The notes beneath the pieces are model-generated. The model saw only the letters and a list, made by a program, of their open reading frames with translations, had not been told where the DNA came from and searched no databases. Shown piece by piece: positions 54,448 to 59,851 of a DNA stretch of 64,000 nt. The DNA lies in the IMG/VR virus record IMGVR_UViG_3300006931_000029, positions 1-64,000 of that record; one strand, written 5' to 3'. Every line of letters starts with the position of its first letter. Position 1 is the first letter of the stretch. A program made the position numbers and the translations under genes. Origin of the DNA: a virus.

Positions 54448-54804
54448 ATGATTTCTAGCCAAAGAAAAATTGTCAAAGAAAAGTTGATATTTCATCGCGG
54501 TCATAGATGCGAAGGTTGCCAGGGCACTCAATGGCGAGGAAAACCAATCCCTTTGGAACTTCATCATGAGACTGACAGTGACGAAGAAAAGGACCTTCAG
54601 CTTCTGTGTCCTAACTGTCACGCTCAAACCCCGAACTATCGAGGGCGAAACAAGAAAGCTGGAAAGATTTGGAGCAATCTCTGCTCGTGCGGTAATCGAA
54701 AACACGTGTGTTCCCCGAGTTGCAGAAGTTGTGGCGCGAAAAGAAGATGGAATGGTGCCCTTGGAGGGAGTTGCACCCTCACGACATGCGTCACTAAGGT
54801 TTAA
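54448..54804 (+). CDS. HNH endonuclease inserted in the tRNA array
   Basis: 118 residues. HNH features: RCEGCQGTQW, LELHHETDSDEEKDLQLLCP and NCHAQ, then a second zinc knuckle CSCGNRKHVCSPSCRSCG. It lies on the opposite strand to all tRNAs, starts seven nt from tRNA-Met and its last 52 nt are antisense to tRNA-Leu(TAA), so its C-terminus is encoded by tRNA sequence. Probably a homing-type insertion. Confidence 0.8.
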   Translation: MISSQRKIVKEKLIFHRGHRCEGCQGTQWRGKPIPLELHHETDSDEEKDLQLLCPNCHAQTPNYRGRNKKAGKIWSNLCSCGNRKHVCSPSCRSCGAKRRWNGALGGSCTLTTCVTKV

Positions 54805-54836
54805 GCAAAGCGCGTCTCCTTTTCCGCCACAAGGGC
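54753..54836 (-). tRNA. tRNA-Leu(TAA)
   Basis: 84 nt, class II. Acceptor GCCCTTG/CAAGGGC, anticodon loop CTTAAAC; the anticodon stem has mismatches. T-loop TGCAACT. Overlapped antisense by the HNH gene. Confidence 0.65.
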
Positions 54837-54840
54837 AAGT

Positions 54841-54926
54841 TGGTGCCGGCGACAGGAATCGCACCTGCATGGCCCGAAGACCGCTGGATTTTGAGTTCAG
54901 TGTGTATCCTATTCCACCACGCCGGC
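54841..54926 (-). tRNA. tRNA-Leu(CAA)
   Basis: 86 nt, class II, perfect acceptor GCCGGCG/CGCCGGC. Anticodon CAA. D-loop AATAGGATA, T-loop TGCGATT. Confidence 0.75.
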
Positions 54927-54931
54927 AAAAT

Positions 54932-55008
54932 TGGTGCCCTCGGCGGGACTCGAACCCGCAACCTCGAGGTTAGAAAGCTCTTGCTCTAGTCCATTGAGCT
55001 ACGAGGAC
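54932..55008 (-). tRNA. tRNA-Arg(TCT)
   Basis: 77 nt. Canonical type: D-loop AATGGACTA with GG and T-loop TTCGAGT. Anticodon loop TTTCTAA. Confidence 0.8.
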
Positions 55009-55013
55009 AAAAT

Positions 55014-55090
55014 TGGCGCCTCAGACAGGACTCGCACCTGCAACCTGCAGTTTAGGAAACCGCCGCTCTATCTAGTTGAGCTACTGAGAC
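55014..55090 (-). tRNA. tRNA-Arg(CCT)
   Basis: 77 nt. Anticodon loop TTCCTAA. D-loop AACTAGATA differs from a canonical AACTGGATA only by G18 to A; T-loop TGCGAGT. Confidence 0.85.
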
Positions 55091-55094
55091 AAAT

Positions 55095-55180
55095 TGGTGC
55101 CCGCGACAGGAATCGCACCTGCATGGTTTTTCAACCACTAATTTCTAAGACTAGCGTGTCTACTGTTCCACCACGCGGGC
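55095..55180 (-). tRNA. tRNA-Leu(TAG)
   Basis: 86 nt, class II, acceptor GCCCGCG/CGCGGGC, anticodon loop CTTAGAA, D-loop with CAG, T-loop TGCGATT. Confidence 0.8.
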
Positions 55181-55185
55181 AAAGA

Positions 55186-55248
55186 TGGAGGGAGCGTCCG
55201 TGCTCGGCACCCTGAGCGCTCAGCCACAACCTCAAGCTGTGGACTCCC
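55186..55248 (-). ncRNA. 63-nt tRNA-like RNA without D-arm, Ser(TGA)-like loop
   Basis: Occupies a regular slot in the array and ends in CCA. Stem GGGAG/CTCCC, an arm CCACAG/TTGTGG with loop CTTGAGG (anticodon-like TGA), CTGAG/CTCAG, and GTGC/GCAC. No D-arm and no normal T-arm. Either a degraded tRNA-Ser or a specialised tRNA-like RNA. Confidence 0.5.
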
Positions 55249-55259
55249 ATTTTCAAAAT

Positions 55260-55333
55260 TGGCTCCCGACCAAGGATTCGCACCTTGGCAAAACGAGTCA
55301 GAGTCGTTTGTGCTACTGTTACACCAGTCGGGA
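55260..55333 (-). tRNA. tRNA-Gln(CTG)
   Basis: 74 nt. Anticodon loop CTCTGAC, acceptor TCCCGAC/GTCGGGA, D-loop AACAGTA, T-loop TGCGAAT. Confidence 0.85.
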
Positions 55334-55334
55334 A

Positions 55335-55429
55335 TGGCGGAGGTGAGCAGGTTCGCACTGCGCCGAGCTTTACCCCGGGCCATGTTTAGCAAACATGTGG
55401 GACTCCTAGTTGTCCACCTTTCTACCTCC
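55335..55429 (-). tRNA. tRNA-Ser(GCT)
   Basis: 95 nt, class II with long variable arm. Anticodon arm CATGT TTGCTAA ACATG. T-loop TGCGAAC, D-loop AACTAGGAG. Confidence 0.85.
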
Positions 55430-55433
55430 AAAA

Positions 55434-55508
55434 TGGTGCCCGCACCGGGAATCGCACCCGGCTCTCCGCCTTGAGAGGGCGGCGAACTAACTGATATTCG
55501 ATGCGGGC
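55434..55508 (-). tRNA. tRNA-Glu(CTC)
   Basis: 75 nt. Anticodon arm CCGCC CTCTCAA GGCGG. Acceptor GCCCGCA/TGCGGGC. D-loop ATCAGTTA, T-loop TGCGATT. Confidence 0.85.
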
Positions 55509-55513
55509 AAAAA

Positions 55514-55598
55514 TGGTCGGCATGACAGGAATCGCACCTGCACGGATTTTATCCAACGCCTTCTGAGGACGCCGTGTCTACTGTTCCACCACATGCCG
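55514..55598 (-). tRNA. tRNA-Leu(CAG)
   Basis: 85 nt, class II. Anticodon loop CTCAGAA. Acceptor CGGCATG/CATGCCG. T-loop TGCGATT. Confidence 0.8.
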
Positions 55599-55603
55599 AA
55601 AAA

Positions 55604-55679
55604 TGGTCCTCGCTGTAGGATTCGCACCCACAACTTCCTCCGTGTGAAAGAGGCACTCTAACTGTTGAGTTAAGCGAGG
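55604..55679 (-). tRNA. tRNA-Val(CAC)
   Basis: 76 nt. Anticodon arm CCTCT TTCACAC GGAGG. D-loop AACAGTTA, T-loop TGCGAAT. Confidence 0.8.
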
Positions 55680-55683
55680 AAAA

Positions 55684-55875
55684 TTATTCGACGGCTTCGC
55701 AGATGTCGCGAATGAGGGCAAAGTATGCGATGCATTCACCACCTAGTTTCGTCCCTGGAAGAGCATACTGTCCTGAGCATTGGCGCTCGAGGATAGTCCC
55801 CTTTGGGTAAGCAATGCCGACCTTCAAGTCTAGGTAGTCTTCAGTCAGTTGGACCGTTGCTGGTTTTTGAGTCAT
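55684..55875 (-). CDS. Small hypothetical protein in the tRNA array
   Basis: 63 residues from ATG 55875 (MTQKPATVQLTEDYLDLKVG). SH3-like beta pattern (GIAYPKGTILERQCSGQYAL). No family recognised. A pseudoknotted RNA structure ends 17 nt before its start, so its translation may be regulated by it. Confidence 0.5.
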   Translation of the reverse strand: MTQKPATVQLTEDYLDLKVGIAYPKGTILERQCSGQYALPGTKLGGECIAYFALIRDICEAVE

Positions 55876-55892
55876 CACTTTTAGAATAAATC

Positions 55893-55974
55893 GTGCAGAA
55901 AGCGAAGGGCTGTTCGTTGGTTAGTCGCCGTTGAACAGGTAGCATCGTTGGACCCGGACTAACGGGTTCTGCAC
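55893..55974 (-). ncRNA. Pseudoknotted RNA element upstream of the 63-residue gene
   Basis: Closed by a perfect 8-bp stem GTGCAGAA/TTCTGCAC (55893-55900 with 55967-55974). Inside, CTGTTC (55910-55915) pairs with GAACAG (55933-55938) and GTTAGTC (55920-55926) with GACTAAC (55957-55963). The two inner helices cross, forming an H-type pseudoknot. No CCA or anticodon arm. Candidate riboswitch, regulatory leader or free-standing RNA. Confidence 0.6.
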
Positions 55975-55978
55975 AAAG

Positions 55979-56071
55979 TGGCGGAGAGGTGCAGGTTCGC
56001 ACTGCGCACGATTAAACGTGTCCGAGTTTTCGAGGCTCGTGGGACTCCTGATTGTCCTCCTTACTCTCTCC
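55979..56071 (-). tRNA. tRNA-Ser(CGA)
   Basis: 93 nt, class II. Anticodon loop CTCGAAA, T-loop TGCGAAC, D-loop with CAG. Confidence 0.8.
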
Positions 56072-56072
56072 G

Positions 56073-56162
56073 TGGCGGAAGGTAAAGGAGTTGCACCCTA
56101 GCCGGTTTCCCGACTGATCCGCTTTCCAAGCGGTCCCCACTCTACAGCAGGTCCTACCTTCC
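56073..56162 (-). tRNA. tRNA-Ser(GGA)
   Basis: 90 nt, class II. Anticodon loop TTGGAAA, T-loop TGCAACT. Confidence 0.8.
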
Positions 56163-56166
56163 AAAG

Positions 56167-56244
56167 TGGTGCACGCGGAGGGATTTGAACCCCCAACCCT
56201 TCGTTCCGAAGACGAATGCTCTGGTCCAATTGAGCTACGCGTGC
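56167..56244 (-). tRNA. tRNA-Arg(TCG)
   Basis: 78 nt, canonical type: D-loop AATTGGACCA, T-loop TTCAAAT. Anticodon arm TTCGT CTTCGGA ACGAA. Confidence 0.85.
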
Positions 56245-56245
56245 A

Positions 56246-56333
56246 TGGCGGAAGGTGTAGGATTCAAACCCACGGCCGGTTTCCCGACTCCGAGGTTCAA
56301 GCTCGGTGCAATAATTCGCTCTGCCAACCTTCC
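56246..56333 (-). tRNA. tRNA-Ser(TGA)
   Basis: 88 nt, class II. Anticodon arm CCGAG CTTGAAC CTCGG. T-loop is TTTGAAT, with T in place of the invariant C56, a third loop type in this array. Confidence 0.8.
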
Positions 56334-56337
56334 AAGT

Positions 56338-56525
56338 TTTCGAACCAGTGTAGCCTGGATTCTGTTTTATCCGCACATTTCTCTAAGCCGCTACCACGAC
56401 GTTTGAACGGGAAGCACTACCCTGACGTCTTAATTTGCGTTGCACCTACCGAGGTCCGCGAGCGTTAACTCTCCCTCGTGCTGCTTTGGTGTCCTAGCTT
56501 CCTCAGGCCGATACACTTTCTCGAC
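56338..56525 (-). ncRNA. rnpB: Miniature RNase P RNA
   Basis: About 188 nt (E. coli: 377). Minus strand order matches bacterial RNase P RNA: CCTGAGGAAGCTAGGAC (5' P4 region, consensus GAGGAAAGTCC), GAGAGTTAACGCTC hairpin, GGTGCAACGCAAATTAAGACG (consensus GTGCAACAGAnAnnAnACCGCC), TAGAGAAATGTGCGGATAA (consensus TAGATGAATGAC) and ACAGAATCCAGGCTACAC (consensus ACAGAACCCGGCTTAC). AGTGTA/TACACT gives a short P1-like closure. The 5' P4 strand deviates from consensus. Lies inside the tRNA array, overlapping by about 23 nt the end of the response-regulator gene. Confidence 0.8.
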
Positions 56526-56961
56526 CCGCGTGCAGTCCTGTATTCGAAGATGGTTCTTGCGCCAATTTGATGCTAAAAACATCAAAAATGCTGCCGATTG
56601 ATTCAGGCGAAAAGTCTGACGGTTTTCGAATCATGACGGCAAAATCGATCTTGCGCACGGCATCTATCAATTTTTCGTCAATATATCCGGACACAATGCT
56701 GACCGGAGTCATTATTTTGTTGGCTCTCATTTCCCGAAAAACGTCTAAGCCGCTACCATCTGGTAGCTTCATGTCCAACAGCACCACGTGAAACTCTCGC
56801 TGCGCCAGTTGATTGATCGCTTCCTGGCACGTCTTAGCCCAGAACACGTGGCATCTGTAACTCTTTGAGGCGTTAATCAACAACTCCGCCAGTAGCTCAT
56901 CGTCCTCAACGAGAAGCACGTCTTTTATGAGATTCTTAGCGTATTCCGCAAGAGTTTTCAT
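56503..56961 (-). CDS. Single-domain response-regulator receiver protein
   Basis: About 152 residues from ATG 56961 (MKTLAEYAKNLIKDVLLVEDD). All CheY-type residues are present: VEDDE (acidic pair), VVLLDMKLPDG (phosphoacceptor Asp), SIVSG (Ser/Thr position) and MIRKPSD (Lys). There is no output domain. Its last codons lie in the RNase P RNA. A phage receiver protein may tap host phosphorelay signalling. Confidence 0.85.
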   Translation of the reverse strand: MKTLAEYAKNLIKDVLLVEDDELLAELLINASKSYRCHVFWAKTCQEAINQLAQREFHVVLLDMKLPDGSGLDVFREMRANKIMTPVSIVSGYIDEKLIDAVRKIDFAVMIRKPSDFSPESIGSIFDVFSIKLAQEPSSNTGLHAGRESVSA

Positions 56962-57006
56962 TAAAACAAATATAGACCATGGAACGACGAACCGTTCCCT
57001 GAGAAG

Positions 57007-57080
57007 TGGCACCCGCGCAAGGATTCGCACCTTGGCAAAGTGAGTCAAAGTCACTTGTGCTACTGTTACACCACACGGGT
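57007..57080 (-). tRNA. tRNA-Gln(TTG)
   Basis: 74 nt. Anticodon arm AGTGA CTTTGAC TCACT. Acceptor ACCCGTG/CGCGGGT. T-loop TGCGAAT. Confidence 0.85.
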
Positions 57081-57084
57081 AAAA

Positions 57085-57274
57085 ACCCCGTCGACGGTCC
57101 GCGATCCATCTGGCAGGCAGGCGCATTACGACTCAGCGACGATCAATCGCCTACCGTGACTCGGTCGACTACGAATCTGCGTCCCCTGAACGGAGACAAA
57201 AGCTTTGCCGGCGGCGATCGCATCCGCAGCTTGGGTTCCTCGAGCTCGCCCAAGACTTGCTACTCATCGGCAAA
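57085..57274 (-). ncRNA. Structured gene-free stretch in the tRNA array
   Basis: 190 nt. The right part (57204-57274) is closed by TTTGCCG/CGGCAAA and contains GCGG/CCGC and CTTGGG/CCCAAG arms. The left part has GTCTCC(GTTCA)GGGGAC, AGGCG/CGCCT and a CCGTCGACGG palindrome before a T-run. No CCA, no anticodon arm, no reading frame. Possibly one or two small RNAs. Confidence 0.45.
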
Positions 57275-57275
57275 A

Positions 57276-57351
57276 TGGTCCTCGCGGCAGGATTCGCACC
57301 TGCGACCTCTTCCATGTCAAGGAAGCGCGCTAACTGCTGTGCTACGCGAGG
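57276..57351 (-). tRNA. tRNA-Val(GAC)
   Basis: 76 nt. Anticodon arm CTTCC TTGACAT GGAAG. D-loop AGCAGTTA, T-loop TGCGAAT. Confidence 0.85.
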
Positions 57352-57352
57352 A

Positions 57353-57429
57353 TGGCTCCGGCAGAAGGGTTCGCACCTTCATCTTCTCGGTTAACAGCCG
57401 AGCGCTCTACTAAGTTGAGCTACACCGAA
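57353..57429 (-). tRNA. tRNA-Asn(GTT), variant type
   Basis: 77 nt. Anticodon arm CTCGG CTGTTAA CCGAG. D-loop AACTTAGTA, T-loop TGCGAAC. A second Asn(GTT) at 58530 has canonical loops. Confidence 0.8.
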
Positions 57430-57435
57430 ACAAAA

Positions 57436-57512
57436 TGGTCCTCTCAGCCGGAGTCGCACCGACAACCTCGTCCTTCGCAGAGACGCGCTCTATCTAGTTG
57501 AGCTATGAGAGG
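57436..57512 (-). tRNA. tRNA-Arg(GCG)
   Basis: 77 nt. Anticodon arm CGTCT CTGCGAA GGACG. Bacteria normally use ACG (inosine) for these codons, so GCG is unusual. D-loop AACTAGATA, T-loop TGCGACT. Confidence 0.8.
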
Positions 57513-57516
57513 AAAT

Positions 57517-57593
57517 TGGGGCGGCTAACGGGATTCGCACCCGCGGTCCTCTGATTCACAATCAGATGCTTTTACTGCTAAGCTATAGCCGCC
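57517..57593 (-). tRNA. tRNA-His(GTG)
   Basis: 77 nt including the extra 5' G(-1) opposite C73, the His identity element. Anticodon arm TCTGA TTGTGAA TCAGA. T-loop TGCGAAT. Confidence 0.85.
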
Positions 57594-57599
57594 ATAAAT

Positions 57600-57684
57600 T
57601 GGTGCGGATAGGGAGAATCGCACTCCCATGGCTGTCAACCGTTACGTTCTCAACGTAGTGTGTCTACTGTTCCACCATATCCGC
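57600..57684 (-). tRNA. tRNA-Leu(GAG)
   Basis: 85 nt, class II. Anticodon loop TTGAGAA, acceptor GCGGATA/TATCCGC, T-loop TGCGATT. Confidence 0.8.
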
Positions 57685-57689
57685 AAGAG

Positions 57690-57848
57690 CTGGGATTTGC
57701 ACCCTTTACCGCCTCGCTCAGGCGTCTTGTCCGACGATGACTTTTGCTACTCGCAACCATCGTCATTATTTTAGGTTGCTTTGGCGCACCACCGACTGAT
57801 CCTTCGAGAGCTGACGACAGCATTAAGGACCCTCTATGAACAAAATGA
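57690..57848 (-). ncRNA. Structured stretch with a T-arm-like hairpin but no acceptor
   Basis: 159 nt with no gene. GGG TGCAAAT CCC looks like the T-arm of the neighbouring tRNAs, followed upstream by CGCCT GAGCG AGGCG and a long GACGATG/CATCGTC hairpin, and GGTCCTT/AAGGATC further up. A tRNA-like module lacking an acceptor stem is a known feature of bacterial YrlA-type Y RNAs, so this is a Y-RNA candidate or a decayed tRNA. Confidence 0.4.
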
Positions 57849-57854
57849 ACAAAA

Positions 57855-57930
57855 TGGAGCCTAAGAAGGGATTTGCACCCATGACCCACGCTTTACGAAA
57901 GCGTTGCTCTACTAACTGAGCTACTTAGGC
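57855..57930 (-). tRNA. tRNA-Thr(CGT)
   Basis: 76 nt. Anticodon arm ACGCT TTCGTAA AGCGT. D-loop AGTTAGTA, T-loop TGCAAAT. Confidence 0.85.
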
Positions 57931-57934
57931 AAAG

Positions 57935-58159
57935 TTAAGCTTCACCGCCTCGAGGCGGTGCGGGACGCTTGATCCCAAAGGTTAGGTTCTCGAATGCCCT
58001 ACAGTCGTTCGAGTCAATGGACTTGAACCTGCCGTCATCTAGCTGAACCAAGAAAATTGGATTGTGGTCGATGCCGTAATCGATCATCAGGATTGCGCGT
58101 CCAGGACCGAGAGGTGTCTGCACCCATATCGGCGCTGAGAACTCGTGGGTAATGGTCAT
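57935..58159 (-). CDS. Small hypothetical protein in the tRNA array
   Basis: 74 residues from ATG 58159 (MTITHEFSAPIWVQTPLGPG). Beta-barrel-like pattern (RAILMIDYGIDHNPIFLVQLDDGRF), similar to small SH3/KOW-type folds. A longer upstream frame would run through a tRNA and is rejected. No family recognised. Confidence 0.55.
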   Translation of the reverse strand: MTITHEFSAPIWVQTPLGPGRAILMIDYGIDHNPIFLVQLDDGRFKSIDSNDCRAFENLTFGIKRPAPPRGGEA

Positions 58160-58179
58160 TCCACTACCAGAACGCAAAA

Positions 58180-58255
58180 TGGAGCTGAACATGGGACTTG
58201 CACCCATCATCACCTGCTTACCAAGCAGGGTCCGCGCTATCTCGGAGTGATCAGC
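58180..58255 (-). tRNA. tRNA-Thr(GGT)
   Basis: 76 nt. Anticodon arm CCTGC TTGGTAA GCAGG. D-loop AGATAGCG, T-loop TGCAAGT. Confidence 0.85.
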
Positions 58256-58257
58256 AA

Positions 58258-58344
58258 TGGTCCGCCTGGAAGGACTTGCACCTACGTAGACCCGAAGGTC
58301 AATGCGTTTACAGCGCATCGCAATTGCTACTCTGCCACAGGCGG
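58258..58344 (-). tRNA. tRNA-Tyr(GTA)
   Basis: 87 nt, class II variable arm. Anticodon arm ATGCG CTGTAAA CGCAT, acceptor CCGCCTG/CAGGCGG, T-loop TGCAAGT. Confidence 0.85.
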
Positions 58345-58349
58345 ATAAA

Positions 58350-58425
58350 TGGAAGCACCGACGGGATTTGCACCCGTGACCTTGGGCTTATGAGTCCCGC
58401 GCTCTACTAACTGAGCTACAGTGCC
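58350..58425 (-). tRNA. tRNA-Met(CAT), second
   Basis: 76 nt. Anticodon loop CTCATAA, D-loop AGTTAGTA, T-loop TGCAAAT. One of three CAT genes; initiator, elongator and Ile2 roles cannot be assigned firmly. Confidence 0.8.
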
Positions 58426-58433
58426 ACTGAGAA

Positions 58434-58523
58434 TGGTGGAACGGGAGGGACTTGCACCCCCGACGGTGGGTTCACCACATGGGCTTAAAAGGCCCGACCA
58501 ATCGCTGCTATGGGGACCGTTCC
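58434..58523 (-). tRNA. tRNA with long variable arm, anticodon probably TTT (Lys)
   Basis: 90 nt. Perfect acceptor GGAACGG/CCGTTCC; anticodon stem GGGC/GCCC with loop CTTTTAA, read as TTT. The long variable arm (GTGG/CCAC) is unusual for Lys, which is class I. T-loop TGCAAGT. Confidence 0.6.
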
Positions 58524-58529
58524 AAAAGT

Positions 58530-58604
58530 TGGCTGGGAAGGTTGGGATCGAACCAACGACCATCGAGTTAACAGCTCGCCGCTCTGCCACTGAGCTACAT
58601 CCCA
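58530..58604 (-). tRNA. tRNA-Asn(GTT), canonical type
   Basis: 75 nt. D-loop AGTGGCA with GG, T-loop TTCGATC. Anticodon arm CGAG CTGTTAA CTCG. Confidence 0.85.
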
Positions 58605-58612
58605 ATGAAAAA

Positions 58613-58798
58613 TTTGCCTTGGCGTGGACCTTCAGCAGTGACCGCAGTCCAACCTCGCTTTTCCCGCTGAGCTTTCTGTTTCGACCGAAGTCTTCCGCCG
58701 CGATGTCTCGAACGACCAGGCCGGTATTAGCGACCCGAAGCGGTATGAACAACCTAGCGCGCCACACTTGAGTCTCCCTCGTAGAGCTCCAAGGCAAA
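58613..58798 (-). ncRNA. 186-nt structured RNA closed by a 10-bp stem
   Basis: Perfect closing stem TTTGCCTTGG/CCAAGGCAAA followed on the minus strand by TTTTT. Inside are GAC TTCG GTC, ACC GCTTC GGGT and GGAC/GTCC hairpins. No reading frame, no CCA. Size and layout recall 6S RNA but no 6S sequence feature is evident. Unknown RNA. Confidence 0.55.
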
Positions 58799-58799
58799 A

Positions 58800-58875
58800 T
58801 GGCGGGAATGAAGGGATTCGCACCCTCGGTCTCTTGCGTGACAGGCAAGCGCTTTAACTGCTAAGCTACACCCCC
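58800..58875 (-). tRNA. tRNA-Asp(GTC)
   Basis: 76 nt. Anticodon arm CTTGC CTGTCAC GCAAG. D-loop AGCAGTTA, T-loop TGCGAAT. Confidence 0.85.
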
Positions 58876-58882
58876 GTGAAAA

Positions 58883-58990
58883 TGGTTGAGGCCCAGCTTG
58901 TCGTCTGCGCTATGCCCAGCTGGAATCGAACCGAGTCTAGTTAGGGACTTGCACCCCGCTTCGCGACAAGATCGCACCGCACGATCCTCA
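58883..58990 (-). ncRNA. 108-nt CCA-ended tRNA-like RNA
   Basis: TGAGG.../...CCTCA acceptor-like stem plus A and CCA, in a normal slot of the array. Contains GATCG/CGATC, a 7-bp CTTGTCG/CGACAAG helix, and two T-loop-like hairpins (TGCAAGT and TTCGATT). No anticodon arm is apparent. Confidence 0.5.
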
Positions 58991-58994
58991 AAAA

Positions 58995-59071
58995 TGGTCC
59001 GGACGACAGGATTCGCACCTGCGGCCTCTTGATCCCAAATCAAGCGTTCTACTAGGCTGAACTACATCCGG
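58995..59071 (-). tRNA. tRNA-Pro(TGG)
   Basis: 77 nt. Anticodon arm CTTGA TTTGGGA TCAAG. D-loop AGCCTAGTA, T-loop TGCGAAT. Confidence 0.85.
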
Positions 59072-59076
59072 ATAAA

Positions 59077-59188
59077 TTGTGCCGAAGACGTTTCTGCATT
59101 TGTAAGCCACTTGGTTCCCTGCGGGAATTGCTGGTAACAGGGAGACGGTTTCGAACCCGTGTCTTCATGACCCCCATCGCTGACACAA
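59077..59188 (-). ncRNA. Structured RNA with canonical T-arm-like hairpin
   Basis: Ends pair through TTGTG/CACAA and GAAGAC/GTCTTC. Inside are TCCCTG/CAGGGA and an ACGG TTCGAA CCGT-like arm. A CCA follows a TCCCTG strand internally. No anticodon arm. Unknown; could be a permuted or decayed tRNA. Confidence 0.4.
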
Positions 59189-59191
59189 AAG

Positions 59192-59270
59192 TGGGAGCAG
59201 GAGTTGGATTTGAACCAACGATTTCGACCTTATGAGGATCGCGAGGACGGCCATGCTCCTCTACCCTGCC
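59192..59270 (-). tRNA. tRNA-Met(CAT), third, canonical loops
   Basis: 79 nt. Anticodon arm CGATC CTCATAA GGTCG. D-loop with GG, T-loop TTCAAAT. Confidence 0.75.
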
Positions 59271-59279
59271 ACAAAAAGA

Positions 59280-59414
59280 TTATTGACACGACTCGCACGG
59301 ACCATCGTCTAAGTTGCAAGTTTTTGGCTTCTCGCCTTCAGGCGCAGGAGCATCTTGCACGAACTCGCCGATGTCGTCATCGGGAGACAGAGTCGACGGT
59401 TTTGGATCAGTCAT
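59280..59414 (-). CDS. Very small Cys-containing protein (44 residues)
   Basis: ATG 59414 to TAA: begins MTDPKPSTLSPDDDIGEF and ends CNLDDGPCESCQ. Acidic with three Cys near the C-terminus. It starts seven nt after the small membrane-protein gene, so likely co-expressed. No strong Shine-Dalgarno; too short for most gene callers. Confidence 0.45.
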   Translation of the reverse strand: MTDPKPSTLSPDDDIGEFVQDAPAPEGEKPKTCNLDDGPCESCQ

Positions 59415-59421
59415 GCGCTAT

Positions 59422-59598
59422 CTACAAGTTCAATCCGTGCAGAACTCCGATTTTGTCCAGCGCATAAACCACGAAGATCAGAGCCAAGATAGCACCGATG
59501 ATTTTCAACGGCGTACCTTGAGCGAACTGACCAGCTACCCAGAAGATCAGGTAGAGCACGAGACCGACTATGAGGATGACGATTAGTGATTCGATCAT
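59422..59598 (-). CDS. Small two-helix membrane protein
   Basis: 58 residues from ATG 59598 (MIESLIVILIVGLVLYLIFW). Two transmembrane helices: LIVILIVGLVLYLIFWVAG and LKIIGAILALIFVVYALDK, with a short loop. Compatible with a holin-like or other small membrane protein. Located in the tRNA array with the 44-residue gene. Confidence 0.65.
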   Translation of the reverse strand: MIESLIVILIVGLVLYLIFWVAGQFAQGTPLKIIGAILALIFVVYALDKIGVLHGLNL

Positions 59599-59634
59599 GG
59601 TAAACAGACATAGTCTGCCCCTCCTCGTTCCAAA

Positions 59635-59710
59635 TGGTGGGAACAGCTGGAGTTGCACCAGCGACACGCAGATTTTCAGTCTGCTGCTCTACTGACTGAG
59701 CTATGTCCCC
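59635..59710 (-). tRNA. tRNA-Phe(GAA)
   Basis: 76 nt. Anticodon arm GCAGA CTGAAAA TCTGC. D-loop AGTCAGTA, T-loop TGCAACT. Confidence 0.85.
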
Positions 59711-59714
59711 AAAG

Positions 59715-59847
59715 TGGTGGGAAGTGCAGGATTCGAACCTACTTGCTTGGCTTTTCAGGGCTTTGCTTTTCCGAAGTAACCCAGTCGGTCACTGCGATCT
59801 TGCGACCGAGAATTAGGTGACTAGGTGTTGTCTTGTTAAGACTTCCC
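59715..59847 (-). ncRNA. CCA-ended tRNA-like RNA carrying motif copy 1
   Basis: 133 nt. Acceptor GGGAAGT/ACTTCCC plus A and CCA, canonical T-arm GTAGG TTCGAAT CCTGC. The interior contains the repeated motif: P2 CCTAGTC/GACTGGG, TAATTCTC, a GCAA-capped P1, GCAGTGA and GGGTTACTTC. After removing the motif no standard D or anticodon arm is clear. Confidence 0.6.
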
Positions 59848-59851
59848 AAAG

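Noticed and set aside
55186-55248. Ordinary tRNA-Ser(TGA)
   Set aside because: It is too short, has no D-arm or T-arm and a full tRNA-Ser(TGA) exists at 56246; listed as a tRNA-like RNA.
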